A DNA stretch of 64,000 nt from DSXH01 sp964532065 (GTDB lineage Bacteria > Bacteroidota > Ignavibacteria > Ignavibacteriales > Melioribacteraceae). Made by a program: the position numbers and the translations under genes. Below the pieces are notes generated by a model. The model did no database searches. It saw only the letters and a list, made by a program, of their open reading frames with translations, and was not told where the DNA came from. Positions within the stretch are counted from its first letter, which is position 1, and every line of letters begins with the position of its first letter. The stretch covers positions 1-64,000 of the forward strand of contig CAZHHG010000001.1 of assembly GCA_964532065.1 (NCBI GenBank). The letters are read 5' to 3'. This document shows, in pieces, positions 1 through 9,089 of this stretch.

Positions 1-217
1 TACCGATCTTATAAAAGTATTCAGCGGCTTTGCCGGCTACAATCCTACAATTAAACCGCTGCTCGATAAACCGGTTGGAGTACATTCACGTTACTGCGAT
101 ATCAGCTTTGTAAAAGAATTAATTGGATGGGAACCCAAAATTTCCCTAGAGGAAGGAATGAGAAGAGTTTACGATGTGGCTGTAGATAAATTAAAACGCG
201 AAAATAAAATCCGATGA
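1..217 (+). CDS. NAD-dependent sugar-nucleotide epimerase/dehydratase, C-terminal end (partial)
   Basis: Reading frame 2 is open from the window edge to a TGA at 215-217 and encodes about 71 residues. The peptide carries the typical C-terminal pattern of extended SDR nucleotide-sugar epimerases: a KPVGVHSRYCDIS stretch, then LIGWEPKISLEEGMRR, where the aromatic/Trp and 'sLeeGl' elements precede the last helix. The N-terminal NAD-binding and catalytic parts lie outside the window, so the exact substrate (GDP-mannose or UDP-sugar) cannot be told. It directly precedes a glycosyltransferase and probably feeds the same polysaccharide pathway. Confidence 0.75.
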   Translation, partial: TDLIKVFSGFAGYNPTIKPLLDKPVGVHSRYCDISFVKELIGWEPKISLEEGMRRVYDVAVDKLKRENKIR

Positions 218-272
218 TCCGTAAGACAATTAAAATTATTCCCTCATGCATTCTGCAACTTTCCGTTCAACC

Positions 273-1538
273 ATGAAAAGAGTGGTGATATTCGGACCCG
301 GTCCGCAGTTTAAAGGAGGGATTGCAAACTACACTACTTCGCTTGCAAAGGCTCTCGATAATCTGAAAGCCGAAGTGCACGTTGTCTCGTGGACACAAAT
401 GTATCCGTCAATATTTCCGAGAGACCTTATCGACCGGAGCAGCAAAAAGAGTTTGCTAGATGGATCGAATGTCGCGGTCCATTATGTAACAAATTATAAT
501 AATCCGGGTTCATGGAGAAGGACTGTAAAACTGATTGAAGAACTTGATCCCGATATCATCGTTGTACAGTGGTCGGTTTCAATTCAGGGACTGCCAATAG
601 GCTATATTACGGGTCAACTTAAAAAATCGAGCCGGGCAGAGATAATATTCGATCTTCATGTAGTCGCGCAGAAAGAAGTGAGTTTAATAGACAACATGAT
701 GCTTCGATACGCTCTTTCAAGACCGCATTCATTTATTGTCCACTCATTAAAAACTTTTGATGAATTAAAATTTATCTTTCCTAAAAAATCATTCAAGCTG
801 ATTCAGAACGAACGACGTACAATAGATGATGGTCTCTGCAGCGTAATTAAGCTATACCACCCTGTATACGATATGTTTAAACCCGATCCTGTTTTCAACA
901 AGGAACAAGTGAAAGCCGAATTAGGGCTAAAAAAATACGTCTTTCTGTTTTTCGGTTTTATAAGAAAGTATAAAGGCCTGCATAATGTAATAAAAGCATT
1001 TGCTCTTCTGGCAAGAGAAAGAGACGATGTTTCTTTATTAATTGTGGGTGAATCCTTCTGGGAAACACTGGATCCGAAAAAAATCTCTACAAAAATTAAA
1101 AAGAATTTATTCGGACTTCTGAAGAAGATCCTTGTTAGAAAAGGCGATGACGAAAAAGAATACCGCCCGCTCGAATTGATAGGCCAGCTCGGCCTCGGTG
1201 ACAGTGCGGTTGTAATAAACCGTTACGTTGGCAACGAGGAGGTACACAGGTTCTTTCAGGTAGCCGACTGCAACGTGCTATTCTACCATGTAGCGACTCC
1301 TTCCGGAGTTGAATCGATCTCTTATAACTTCAGTCTTCCTTCAATTGCTACGCGTGTAGGTCATTTCCCCGAGACTATAAATGACGGCTACAATGGTTAT
1401 CTTGCAGAGCCGGAAAATATTGAGTCAATGTTTAATACAATGAAGAAGTTTTTGGATAACCCTATTCCGCGCGAGAGAGTTGACGAAAAAGCAAAAGAAA
1501 TGAGCTGGATAAATTATGCCAAGACAATATTATCGTAA
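273..1538 (+). CDS. Glycosyltransferase family 4 (GT-B fold)
   Basis: A retaining GT-B glycosyltransferase, probably adding a sugar to a surface glycan at the cytoplasmic face. The N-terminus MKRVVIFGPGPQFKGGIANY is the glycine-rich donor/acceptor entry loop of GT4 enzymes. A central FFGFIRKYKGLHNVIKAF begins the C-terminal Rossmann domain, followed by SLLIVGE. Near the end PSGVESISYNFSLPSIA and VGHFPETI contain the E-x7-E-like nucleotide-sugar binding region. An upstream ATG at 246 would add nine residues, but the conserved start is at 273, so this start is preferred although neither has a strong ribosome binding site. Acceptor and donor cannot be predicted. Confidence 0.85.
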   Translation: MKRVVIFGPGPQFKGGIANYTTSLAKALDNLKAEVHVVSWTQMYPSIFPRDLIDRSSKKSLLDGSNVAVHYVTNYNNPGSWRRTVKLIEELDPDIIVVQWSVSIQGLPIGYITGQLKKSSRAEIIFDLHVVAQKEVSLIDNMMLRYALSRPHSFIVHSLKTFDELKFIFPKKSFKLIQNERRTIDDGLCSVIKLYHPVYDMFKPDPVFNKEQVKAELGLKKYVFLFFGFIRKYKGLHNVIKAFALLARERDDVSLLIVGESFWETLDPKKISTKIKKNLFGLLKKILVRKGDDEKEYRPLELIGQLGLGDSAVVINRYVGNEEVHRFFQVADCNVLFYHVATPSGVESISYNFSLPSIATRVGHFPETINDGYNGYLAEPENIESMFNTMKKFLDNPIPRERVDEKAKEMSWINYAKTILS

Positions 1539-1586
1539 CAAATCCGATGTTTAGATAAACCCGTTAATTTTTTTACAGGAGCTTAA

Positions 1587-4106
1587 ATGACAAAACAGCA
1601 AAAAAAATCGGAAACGAAGAAGAGTCCGGAGATCGGTTTTTCACTCAACAGGATCATTCCTGAAAAATTTCAGACGCCGTTCTTTCTAATTCTTCTACTG
1701 CTACTTATAATACTTTTCTTTGCTCCGGTAATTTTTAGCAGCAAGACTATTGCTTCGGGAGATTTTTTGCAGGGTAAGAGTCTTCGTGAATATGCTACGA
1801 AAGAGAGGGACGGATTTTCATTGTGGAATCCGCATATTTTTTGCGGAATGCCCGCTGTTGTTACAGCCGTCTCGCCAAGGTGGTTTGATCTTACTTCGGC
1901 TGCTTACTCAATTATTTCGCTCGGATTCTACTCCATTACGAATGACTACAGCATTACATACATAGTTAGTTTTATCATCCTTGCCTTTTCAACTTTTTTC
2001 CTGATGCGGGAATTCGGATTGAGCCGGGGAGTAAGTTTCCTTACAGCGGCTGCAGTAACATTTAGTACGGGAATAAGCGTTCTTTATTTCATCGGGCATA
2101 TTACGAAATTAAAAAGTCTCGCCGTGTTTCCATTTATTATTATGATGCTTTTCAGGTTCCAGAAAAAGATCAAACCGGTTGATATACTTTTTTTCATAAT
2201 CGGCATTCACCTGCTCGCGCTCGGAGCGCATGTTCAAATAGTATTCTATTTCCTTCTGACTATAATGATTTATTTTATCTTTTATTTCATCCGATCATTT
2301 ATAATTAAAGACAAACCTCTTCAGAAACAGCTTTTTAAAACTCTCGGGGTTTCATTAATTGCCGGAATTGTTGCTTTAATGATGTCGTTCGATACTTATT
2401 CGCAACTATATGAATACAAACCTTACTCAACGAGAGGGACAAAAAGTGTAACCGAACTGCAAAATCCAGGAGCTCCCGCTCAATCAAATTCGTATGAATA
2501 CAATACGAGCTGGTCCTTCTCCCCAGGCGAAGTAATGACGTTTATTATCCCTTCGTTTTACGGATTCGGCAAGTCTACATACAACGGTCCATTGTCCGGA
2601 AATCAGGACGCTGAAGTAAACACATATTTCGGGCAGATGCCGTTTGTTGATGCGGCAATGTATATGGGTGTGATTGTATTTGCGCTAGCAATTTTTGCTA
2701 TGATAACAAGAAGAAAGGAGCCTGTCATACAATTCCTTGGAGGGGTTGTAATATTTTATATACTCATTTCTTTCGGTAAGAACTTCCCGGTAATTTATGA
2801 TTTCATGTATTACTACTTCCCCTTCTTCGATAATTTCCGTGTTCCATCAATGATACTTCATGTTGTCCAGATAATTATTCCTGTTCTCGCCGGGTTCGGT
2901 GTAATGAAACTTATCAGTCTAAGAGAGGAAAAGAGCGAGAAAATTCAAAAGGGATTAAGAGTAACGGCAATTACATTTGCTGTGATTTTTATTATCACGT
3001 TATTATTCAGCAGCAGCTTTTCGTCCTGGTTTACATCACGGGTGTCGGAATTTGCATCGTCGCTAGGGAACAATCAGCAGTCGCAGATGTTTCTCGCCCT
3101 TCAGAAATATATGTCCGATATGTTTACAGGCGATCTTCAGATTGCATTCGGGCTGCTGGCATTATCGTTCGGATTAATGGTTGCATTTGTTTCATCGAAG
3201 ATTAACAAAGAACTTCTAATAACAGGTATTACGATACTAATGCTTTTCGATCTTTTCAGGATAAGTAATCGAGGTGCTGTCTATGAGGATATTTCTAATA
3301 TCAATCAGCTATTCAGGGAACCGGATTATATCTCAGTGATCAAGCAGCAGAATGAAAAAGAGCCGTACAGAATAATGAATATGAAACAAGACGGTACAAT
3401 CGGTAGCATAGGACAGAATTCCAATTTCAATGTTTATTTCCTTATGGAAGATTTTTACGGTTATTCGGCCGCCAAACCGAGAAGTTATCAGGATTTAATG
3501 GACGTAATCGGTCCAACCAATTATACACTCTGGAAGATGCTCGGTGTAAAATATCTTGTTACCGACAGACCATTCCCGTTCGAGTTTTTCACAACAATTT
3601 ACACGTCGCCGGATTCAACAACGTTTGTTCATCTGAATGATAATTCTTTGTCGAGAGTTTATTTCGTTGATAGTGTTGGCCAGATGGCACCGATGGATCT
3701 TCTTAACTCAATAAAAGAAAACCGGTTTGATCCGGAAGAAATTGCTTATGTAGAAAATCCTGATTTCAAAATAGATAAACCGGGTTCTGAAGTATATTCC
3801 AGAATTACAGAGTATAAAGATGAATATTTATCGGCGGATGTTAACGCTTCGGGAAACAACTTCCTATTCTTCGGGACAACTTATATGCCCGGCTGGAAAG
3901 CATATATCGATGGTACTGAAACAAAAATTTACAAAGCGAATCACGGATTTCAGGGTATTGTAGTTCCGGCCGGAAAACACAAAGTCGAATTTATTTATCA
4001 GCCGGCGGGGTTTACGATAGGAAAATATCTTTCCTTGATTCTGAATATTCTGGTAATCGGCGGAGTAATAATTCTTGTTCTTATCAATAAGAAAAAAGAA
4101 GGATGA
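1587..4106 (+). CDS. YfhO family multi-pass membrane protein
   Basis: A large integral membrane protein of 839 residues with about a dozen hydrophobic segments (first near residues 30-50, last near 810-830). An early ASGDFLQ and LWNPHIFCGMP region and a C-terminal periplasmic module (YMPGWKAYIDG, then VVPAGKHKVEFIYQP) match the YfhO family. YfhO proteins are GT-C-like membrane proteins linked to glycosylation of lipoteichoic acid or other envelope polymers, and the reaction here is unknown. The start is supported by AGGAG about 8 bases upstream. The stop overlaps the next gene by ATGA, so it is translationally coupled to the flippase gene and part of the glycan cluster. Confidence 0.85.
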   Translation: MTKQQKKSETKKSPEIGFSLNRIIPEKFQTPFFLILLLLLIILFFAPVIFSSKTIASGDFLQGKSLREYATKERDGFSLWNPHIFCGMPAVVTAVSPRWFDLTSAAYSIISLGFYSITNDYSITYIVSFIILAFSTFFLMREFGLSRGVSFLTAAAVTFSTGISVLYFIGHITKLKSLAVFPFIIMMLFRFQKKIKPVDILFFIIGIHLLALGAHVQIVFYFLLTIMIYFIFYFIRSFIIKDKPLQKQLFKTLGVSLIAGIVALMMSFDTYSQLYEYKPYSTRGTKSVTELQNPGAPAQSNSYEYNTSWSFSPGEVMTFIIPSFYGFGKSTYNGPLSGNQDAEVNTYFGQMPFVDAAMYMGVIVFALAIFAMITRRKEPVIQFLGGVVIFYILISFGKNFPVIYDFMYYYFPFFDNFRVPSMILHVVQIIIPVLAGFGVMKLISLREEKSEKIQKGLRVTAITFAVIFIITLLFSSSFSSWFTSRVSEFASSLGNNQQSQMFLALQKYMSDMFTGDLQIAFGLLALSFGLMVAFVSSKINKELLITGITILMLFDLFRISNRGAVYEDISNINQLFREPDYISVIKQQNEKEPYRIMNMKQDGTIGSIGQNSNFNVYFLMEDFYGYSAAKPRSYQDLMDVIGPTNYTLWKMLGVKYLVTDRPFPFEFFTTIYTSPDSTTFVHLNDNSLSRVYFVDSVGQMAPMDLLNSIKENRFDPEEIAYVENPDFKIDKPGSEVYSRITEYKDEYLSADVNASGNNFLFFGTTYMPGWKAYIDGTETKIYKANHGFQGIVVPAGKHKVEFIYQPAGFTIGKYLSLILNILVIGGVIILVLINKKKEG

Positions 4107-5590
4107 AGGAAAAAGTACTAAGCACCTTTAAACACTCTGCAATTTACAGCATTGGTAACATTGCTCTCAAGGGAATGGGGATAATTACACTCCCCATCTA
4201 CCTAAACTATCTTACCAAAGCGGAAGTAGGAATTTTCGGACTCCTTGATATTACAATAAACATAATATCCGAAGTATTAATCCTTGGACAGGCAAACTCG
4301 CTTATACTATTTGAGAACAAACCGGATTACCGTGAGAAAAAAAGTTCTGTCTTCTTTTCAATTACCTCACTCATTCTTCTTGTTAATTTATTCTTCATTT
4401 TAACCGCTGAGTTTTTCGGACTTTCATTATTAAATCTCTCGGGATCAACACGCGACCTGACCGCATATCTTCCTTTCATTATCTATATAAGTTTTATTCG
4501 AGTCCTCAACAATTTATTCCTTAATAAACTGAGGGCCGAAGAGAAATCTAAGTTTTATACGTTTCTTACGCTTCTGAAGATTATTTCTTTTGTAGGACTG
4601 GTTTTTTATACTGTTGTGTATCTGGATTTATCGGTCTACGGAATTTTTTATTCATATCTAATAAGCGAGGTTGTTGTTCTTGTTGTAATTCTTCCGGGAA
4701 TGATTGTGAGGATGAAACCGGTTTTTGAATTTGAGGCTTTGAAAGAGGCTTTAAAATTCGGGCTGCCTCTCATTTTCAGTACAATCGGAATAATGATATT
4801 AAATCTGAGCGACCGTTACCTGATTAATTATTATCTGAATCTGGAAGAGGTCGGGACATATGATATCGCTTACAGGATTGCGGGGATTGTTAATATGTTT
4901 TTAATTCTCCCTTTCAATCAGGCAATGCTCCCTTCCGCGTTTAAAGAACAGAACAATCCTTCCAGTCAAAGATACCTGAGCAAATTGATGACTTATATGT
5001 GCTTTGTTACAGTATGGGGCGGGCTTGCTATTTCTATATTCAGCGAAGAGATAATTTTAATACTCGGCAACAAAAACTACGCTGCCGCAAATCAATACGT
5101 ACCGTTAATAGTCTTTGCATATGTTTTAAGCGCAATGAGAAATGTTGCATCCAACGGCTTACTATTTTCCGGAAAAACCTACATAGTTGCTCTGATTACA
5201 ATATTTGCCGGCTTATTGAATATCCTCCTTAACATAATCTTTTTACCCATTTACGGAACGATCGCCGCCGCTTATACTACTCTTATTTCGTTCGCGATAT
5301 TCTATTTTGTTACCTATATCTTTGCCGACCGGCACCATAAGATCCGTTACGAAAATTTTAAGATCTTCCGGTTAATTTTTCTTGCCATACTTTTCTTTTC
5401 GGTACAGGAACTTGTAATTACAGGAAGTTCTTTTCCGGAGGTTCTCTTAAAACTCGCATTTGTTGCTTCCTTCCCCATTGCGCTTTTAGCAGTACATTTT
5501 TACGAGCAGATAGAACTAGAAACTATAAAGACCAGTATTAAATCCTTCAAAAGCCCCTCAAAGATTTTCAGGGAACTTCTAAACCGATGA
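4103..5590 (+). CDS. Polysaccharide flippase, Wzx/MATE-like (MOP superfamily)
   Basis: The 495-residue protein is almost entirely hydrophobic, with about 12-14 predicted membrane helices. It opens with FKHSAIYSIGNIALKGMGII, the usual first helix of Wzx-type O-antigen/polysaccharide flippases (Polysacc_synt plus a C-terminal MVIN-like half). It should flip undecaprenyl-linked glycan units across the inner membrane. It overlaps its neighbours on both sides by 4 bp (ATGA at 4103 and 5587), which ties it to the YfhO and GT2 genes. A short charged cytoplasmic tail follows the last helix. Substrate specificity cannot be read from sequence. Confidence 0.85.
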   Translation: MKEKVLSTFKHSAIYSIGNIALKGMGIITLPIYLNYLTKAEVGIFGLLDITINIISEVLILGQANSLILFENKPDYREKKSSVFFSITSLILLVNLFFILTAEFFGLSLLNLSGSTRDLTAYLPFIIYISFIRVLNNLFLNKLRAEEKSKFYTFLTLLKIISFVGLVFYTVVYLDLSVYGIFYSYLISEVVVLVVILPGMIVRMKPVFEFEALKEALKFGLPLIFSTIGIMILNLSDRYLINYYLNLEEVGTYDIAYRIAGIVNMFLILPFNQAMLPSAFKEQNNPSSQRYLSKLMTYMCFVTVWGGLAISIFSEEIILILGNKNYAAANQYVPLIVFAYVLSAMRNVASNGLLFSGKTYIVALITIFAGLLNILLNIIFLPIYGTIAAAYTTLISFAIFYFVTYIFADRHHKIRYENFKIFRLIFLAILFFSVQELVITGSSFPEVLLKLAFVASFPIALLAVHFYEQIELETIKTSIKSFKSPSKIFRELLNR

Positions 5591-6486
5591 CAGGGACACC
5601 CAAAATATCTGTTATAATATGTACGCGTAACCGTGAAAAATTTCTGCCGGTTGCTCTTAACGCTCTCGTTAAACAATCGCTCATTCAATCCGATTACGAG
5701 ATTATTATAATCGACAATAATTCAACGGACAACACCGAAACTATAAGCAGAAATTTTATTGAATCGCACCCGGAACTGAATGTAAGGTATTTCCTCGAAA
5801 AGGAGCCTGGATTATCTTCTGCCCGGAACCGGGGAATTAAAGAATCGGACGCTGATCTTATCGCATTCATCGATGACGACGCCGAGGTCTCTTACAACTA
5901 TTTGAAAACCGCATTGGATTTTTTTAATTCCAATCCGGGTATAGATGCTATCGGCGGAAAAATCACTCCAGTTTACGAATCCGGAATCGAACCGGTCTGG
6001 CTTTCTAAGTATATGTGGGGACTTGTAACAAAAGCAGATTTCGGGAACAGTATCTGCGAATATCCCGGCGCAAAATTCCCGTACGGATGCAATATGGCAT
6101 TCAGAAAAAAAGTTCTTCTCGAAGCCGGTCTATTTAACACAGGATTGCTTTTCCGGAGCGAGGATAAATATATCTTTGCCCAAATGATAAAAATGGGAAA
6201 AAAATTTATATATCATCCCGGTTTTTCGGTCAAACATCATATAGATAATAACCGTATTACTCATGATTCAATAATGAAAATTTCGCGGTCTGTTGGTGCC
6301 GGAGAACGTGACCGGCTGAAAAACGAGGGAATGAAGTCCAATGTTTTAAAAGTGACCGAATATATATTTAAATTAGCCGCCGCAATTGTTATTGCTCTCG
6401 GCTTTTTTATTAAGTTTGAATTCAAAAAAGGCGAATACCTTATCAAGAACAGATGGTTAACTTTAGCCGGTTTCTTTAAAAGGTAA
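5587..6486 (+). CDS. Glycosyltransferase family 2 (GT-A fold)
   Basis: A GT-A glycosyltransferase of 299 residues. The N-terminus ISVIICTRNREKFLPVAL is the nucleotide-binding strand-loop. EIIIIDNNSTDNT follows, and the DxD metal/nucleotide motif appears as FIDDDAE (Asp96-98). GLSSARNRGI is the usual GT2 element between them. A later FPYGCNMAFRK matches the acceptor-side region. A hydrophobic segment near residues 257-275 (YIFKLAAAIVIALGFFI) suggests membrane attachment. The start overlaps the flippase stop (ATGA) and the stop is followed immediately by the next gene. Donor and acceptor are unknown. Confidence 0.88.
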   Translation: MTGTPKISVIICTRNREKFLPVALNALVKQSLIQSDYEIIIIDNNSTDNTETISRNFIESHPELNVRYFLEKEPGLSSARNRGIKESDADLIAFIDDDAEVSYNYLKTALDFFNSNPGIDAIGGKITPVYESGIEPVWLSKYMWGLVTKADFGNSICEYPGAKFPYGCNMAFRKKVLLEAGLFNTGLLFRSEDKYIFAQMIKMGKKFIYHPGFSVKHHIDNNRITHDSIMKISRSVGAGERDRLKNEGMKSNVLKVTEYIFKLAAAIVIALGFFIKFEFKKGEYLIKNRWLTLAGFFKR

Positions 6487-7380
6487 ATGAAAATGAACAG
6501 GGTCCAGAAATTATTATCGGAAATATTTCAATCATTATTTTCTTTCGTTAAGATCCTATTGCTTTCAAATTTTGTGGTTAAGATAAGAAAAGAGGATGTG
6601 ATCGCGGATGATGCAGTCATACTTGCAAACGGACCGGGACTTAAAAACGATCTTGCACAATCAGGTTCTTTCATTAAAGAGAGAATAAAATTCTGCGTCA
6701 ATTTTTTTGCCCTATCGAATGAGTATGAATCGATAAAACCCGAATATTATGTCCTGGCTGCGCCGGAATTCTGGCTGGAAAAAACGAGCGAATACTTCCG
6801 GACACAAAAAGAATCTCTTGTAAATGCCCTTGTAACAAAAACCGGCTGGAAGATGACTCTATTTATTCCATCCCAGGCAGTCGATTCTTCATTTCATTCA
6901 GAAGTAAAAAAAAATGGAAACATCAAATTCGCCTTTTACAATAATACACCGGTTGAAGGTATAAGATTTATTTCACATTTATTATTCAGAATGAACCTCG
7001 GGATGCCCCGCCCTCACAATGTCTTAATCCCTTCCATTTTTCTGGCACTTAACCTCGGTTTTAAAAAGATTACGCTATTCGGAGCCGATCATTCTTGGCA
7101 TGAAGAAATTAAAGTCGATCCGCTCAACAAGGTAACGGTCAATCACGAACACTTTTACGACGGGGAGAAGATCCGGATGCCGATGTATAAGCTTGAAGGT
7201 GAAGAATATTTTATACACGATATTTTCCGCAAACTCCATTTTGCCTTTAAAGGCTATTTCGTCCTTAGGACTTATGCCGAATCGATCGGCGCTTTAATTC
7301 TTAACGGCAGTACTAAAAGCTATATCGACGCTTTCGAAAGGATCATTCCGGCAGGTATTCCGAAAAAGATTACTGACTGA
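6487..7380 (+). CDS. DUF115/MptE-like or GT42-like protein of a polysaccharide cluster
   Basis: A 297-residue protein without a confident family assignment by eye. A Rossmann-like VILANGPGLKND (about residues 45-56) resembles the nucleotide-binding loop shared by DUF115/MptE-like proteins and GT42 sialyltransferase-like enzymes. Farther on, NLGFKKITLFGADHSWHEE resembles the 'GxDHSW' signature found in the same group. It follows the GT2 gene without a gap, so it is probably cotranscribed. A role in adding an acidic sugar or in modifying the glycan is an inference from context, with the pseudaminic acid pathway encoded 1.7 kb downstream. Confidence 0.55.
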   Translation: MKMNRVQKLLSEIFQSLFSFVKILLLSNFVVKIRKEDVIADDAVILANGPGLKNDLAQSGSFIKERIKFCVNFFALSNEYESIKPEYYVLAAPEFWLEKTSEYFRTQKESLVNALVTKTGWKMTLFIPSQAVDSSFHSEVKKNGNIKFAFYNNTPVEGIRFISHLLFRMNLGMPRPHNVLIPSIFLALNLGFKKITLFGADHSWHEEIKVDPLNKVTVNHEHFYDGEKIRMPMYKLEGEEYFIHDIFRKLHFAFKGYFVLRTYAESIGALILNGSTKSYIDAFERIIPAGIPKKITD

Positions 7381-7450
7381 CCGGATTTCGTTTTAACTTC
7401 CGTTCAAAAATTATAATTTAGCACTACCCGATACAGACAAGGAGGTATTA

Positions 7451-8977
7451 TTGAGTTCAACAAAATTTGCATCCCGCATTTTTAACAAATCACTTGATTA
7501 CATTGAAATCATCGGCAACAAACTTCCACATCCGGCAACGCTTTTCGGAATTCTTGCCTTAATAGTAGTGGCTTTTTCTTGGCTTGGCGACCTGCTGGTT
7601 TGGCAGGCAGCTCATCCGGCCGACGGATCGATTATAAAAGTAAAAAGCCTGCTGGACGGAGAGGGACTACGCTGGATCTACACTAATGTAACGCATAACT
7701 TCGTAAACTTTCCTCCGCTTGGATATGTACTCGCTGTGATGATCGGAATCGGTGTTGCGGAGGGCTCCGGATTATTTACGTCGATGATCCGCTCGCTCGT
7801 TCTAAACGCACCCCGCAAACTTATCACAGGTACAATTGTGTTTGCCGGAATAGTATCACACCTGGCTTCGGAAGCCGGATATGTGATATTGATTCCATTA
7901 GGCGCGCTAATATTTCATGCGCTCGGCAGACACCCTATGGCCGGATTGGCTGCCGCTTTCTGCGGAGTTAGCGGTGGTTTCGGCGCAAACTTTTTGATCG
8001 GCTCTGTCGATCCGATTCTTGCCGGACTGTCACAATCGGCGGCTCAGATAATTGATCCAAACATTACAATTAATGCTGCAGTTAATTTTTATTTCATGTT
8101 CGCTTCAGCATTCCTCATAGTTGTAGTCGGTACCTGGGTAACAGAAAAAATAGTCGAGCCCAGATTAAAAAAATACGAGGGTAATGCCGAAAAGATAGCA
8201 ATTGAGGAAATGACTCAGATCGAAAAGAAGGGATTGCGATGGGCAGGAATCAGTCTGCTGGTTGTAATTGCATTACTTGCATTTACTATTATTCCTGAGA
8301 ACGGTCTCTTCAGAAATCCTGAAACAGGTGAAATTCTTCATTCACCTTTTTTTGACGGTATTATAACTGGAATACTCGTTTTCTTCCTGGTACCCGGACT
8401 TGTATACGGAATTGTAGTTAAGTCGATACGAAGTGATAAGGATATGATGAAGCATATTATTAAGTCGATGGGTACTATGGCTACATACATTGTTCTGGTT
8501 TTCTTTGCGGCACAGTTCGTCTATTTTTTCCGCTACAGCAACCTCGGACTAATATTAGCTATTGAGGGTGCGCAATTTCTAAAAAATATCGGTTTAACGG
8601 GAATCCCGTTGATAGTAATGTTTGTTCTTCTGGCGGCATTCATAAATATGTTCATGGGAAGCGCATCGGCCAAGTGGGCAATTATGGCGCCTGTTTTCAT
8701 CCCGATGTTTATGCTTCTCGGATATCATCCGGCACTGACACAAGCAGCTTTCAGAATTGGCGATTCCGTTACCAATCTTATTACACCTATGATGAGTTAT
8801 TTTGCGCTTATAGTTGCATTTGCCCAAAAATATAACGAGAAGTACGGTATAGGAACAATAATTTCTACAATGATTCCCTACACAATTCTCTTCACGATTT
8901 TCTGGACACTGTTATTGGTGATCTGGATGTGGCTCGGGCTACCTACCGGTCCCGACGGCCCCCTCTTCCTGAATTAA
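7451..8977 (+). CDS. AbgT family transporter (p-aminobenzoyl-glutamate transporter/antimetabolite exporter family)
   Basis: This 508-residue inner-membrane protein begins with FNKSLDYIEIIGNKLPHP, the typical amphipathic start of the AbgT family, where LPHPATLF leads into helix 1. Further family features include the loop SGGFGANFLIGSVDPILAGL, and SASAKWAIMAPVFIPMFM near residue 405. Relatives import p-aminobenzoyl-glutamate or export sulfonamides using the ion gradient, and the substrate here is unproven. The start is TTG at 7451, chosen because a perfect GGAGGT lies directly upstream (7441-7446) and no ATG is suitably placed. It is flanked by a hairpin downstream and looks monocistronic. Confidence 0.9.
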   Translation: MSSTKFASRIFNKSLDYIEIIGNKLPHPATLFGILALIVVAFSWLGDLLVWQAAHPADGSIIKVKSLLDGEGLRWIYTNVTHNFVNFPPLGYVLAVMIGIGVAEGSGLFTSMIRSLVLNAPRKLITGTIVFAGIVSHLASEAGYVILIPLGALIFHALGRHPMAGLAAAFCGVSGGFGANFLIGSVDPILAGLSQSAAQIIDPNITINAAVNFYFMFASAFLIVVVGTWVTEKIVEPRLKKYEGNAEKIAIEEMTQIEKKGLRWAGISLLVVIALLAFTIIPENGLFRNPETGEILHSPFFDGIITGILVFFLVPGLVYGIVVKSIRSDKDMMKHIIKSMGTMATYIVLVFFAAQFVYFFRYSNLGLILAIEGAQFLKNIGLTGIPLIVMFVLLAAFINMFMGSASAKWAIMAPVFIPMFMLLGYHPALTQAAFRIGDSVTNLITPMMSYFALIVAFAQKYNEKYGIGTIISTMIPYTILFTIFWTLLLVIWMWLGLPTGPDGPLFLN

Positions 8978-8986
8978 TAAAATGAT

Positions 8987-9008
8987 GAGGCGCTTTGACG
9001 AGCGCCTC
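8987..9008 (+). terminator. Probable terminator after the AbgT gene
   Basis: A 7-bp GAGGCGC/GCGCCTC stem with a TTTGACGA loop follows the stop codon by 10 bases. The following sequence (TCTTCTAAATATTTAT) is T-rich but lacks a clean U-run, so termination may be partial. It separates the transporter from the pseudaminic acid operon. Confidence 0.5.
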
Positions 9009-9058
9009 TCTTCTAAATATTTATCCCATTTTAACGTCAATTAGACTGATAATTTTCC

Positions 9059-9084
9059 TAAATTTGCTCTTGTTCAAACAAGAG
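9059..9084 (+). promoter_or_regulatory. Possible -7 box and inverted repeat in front of pseB
   Basis: TAAATTTG (9059-9066) fits the TAnnTTTG -7 element known from Bacteroidota primary sigma promoters. Immediately after it is a perfect 8-bp inverted repeat, CTCTTGTTCAAACAAGAG (9067-9084). The right arm overlaps the AGAGGA ribosome binding site of pseB (ATG at 9090). It could be an operator at the transcription start, or an RNA hairpin that hides the ribosome binding site. No good -33 TTTG is seen at the expected distance, so the promoter call is weak. The inverted repeat itself is plain. Confidence 0.4.
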
Positions 9085-9089
9085 GATTT

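Noticed and set aside
1750..1965. 71-codon frame inside the YfhO gene
   Set aside because: It is out of frame within a well-supported membrane protein gene.
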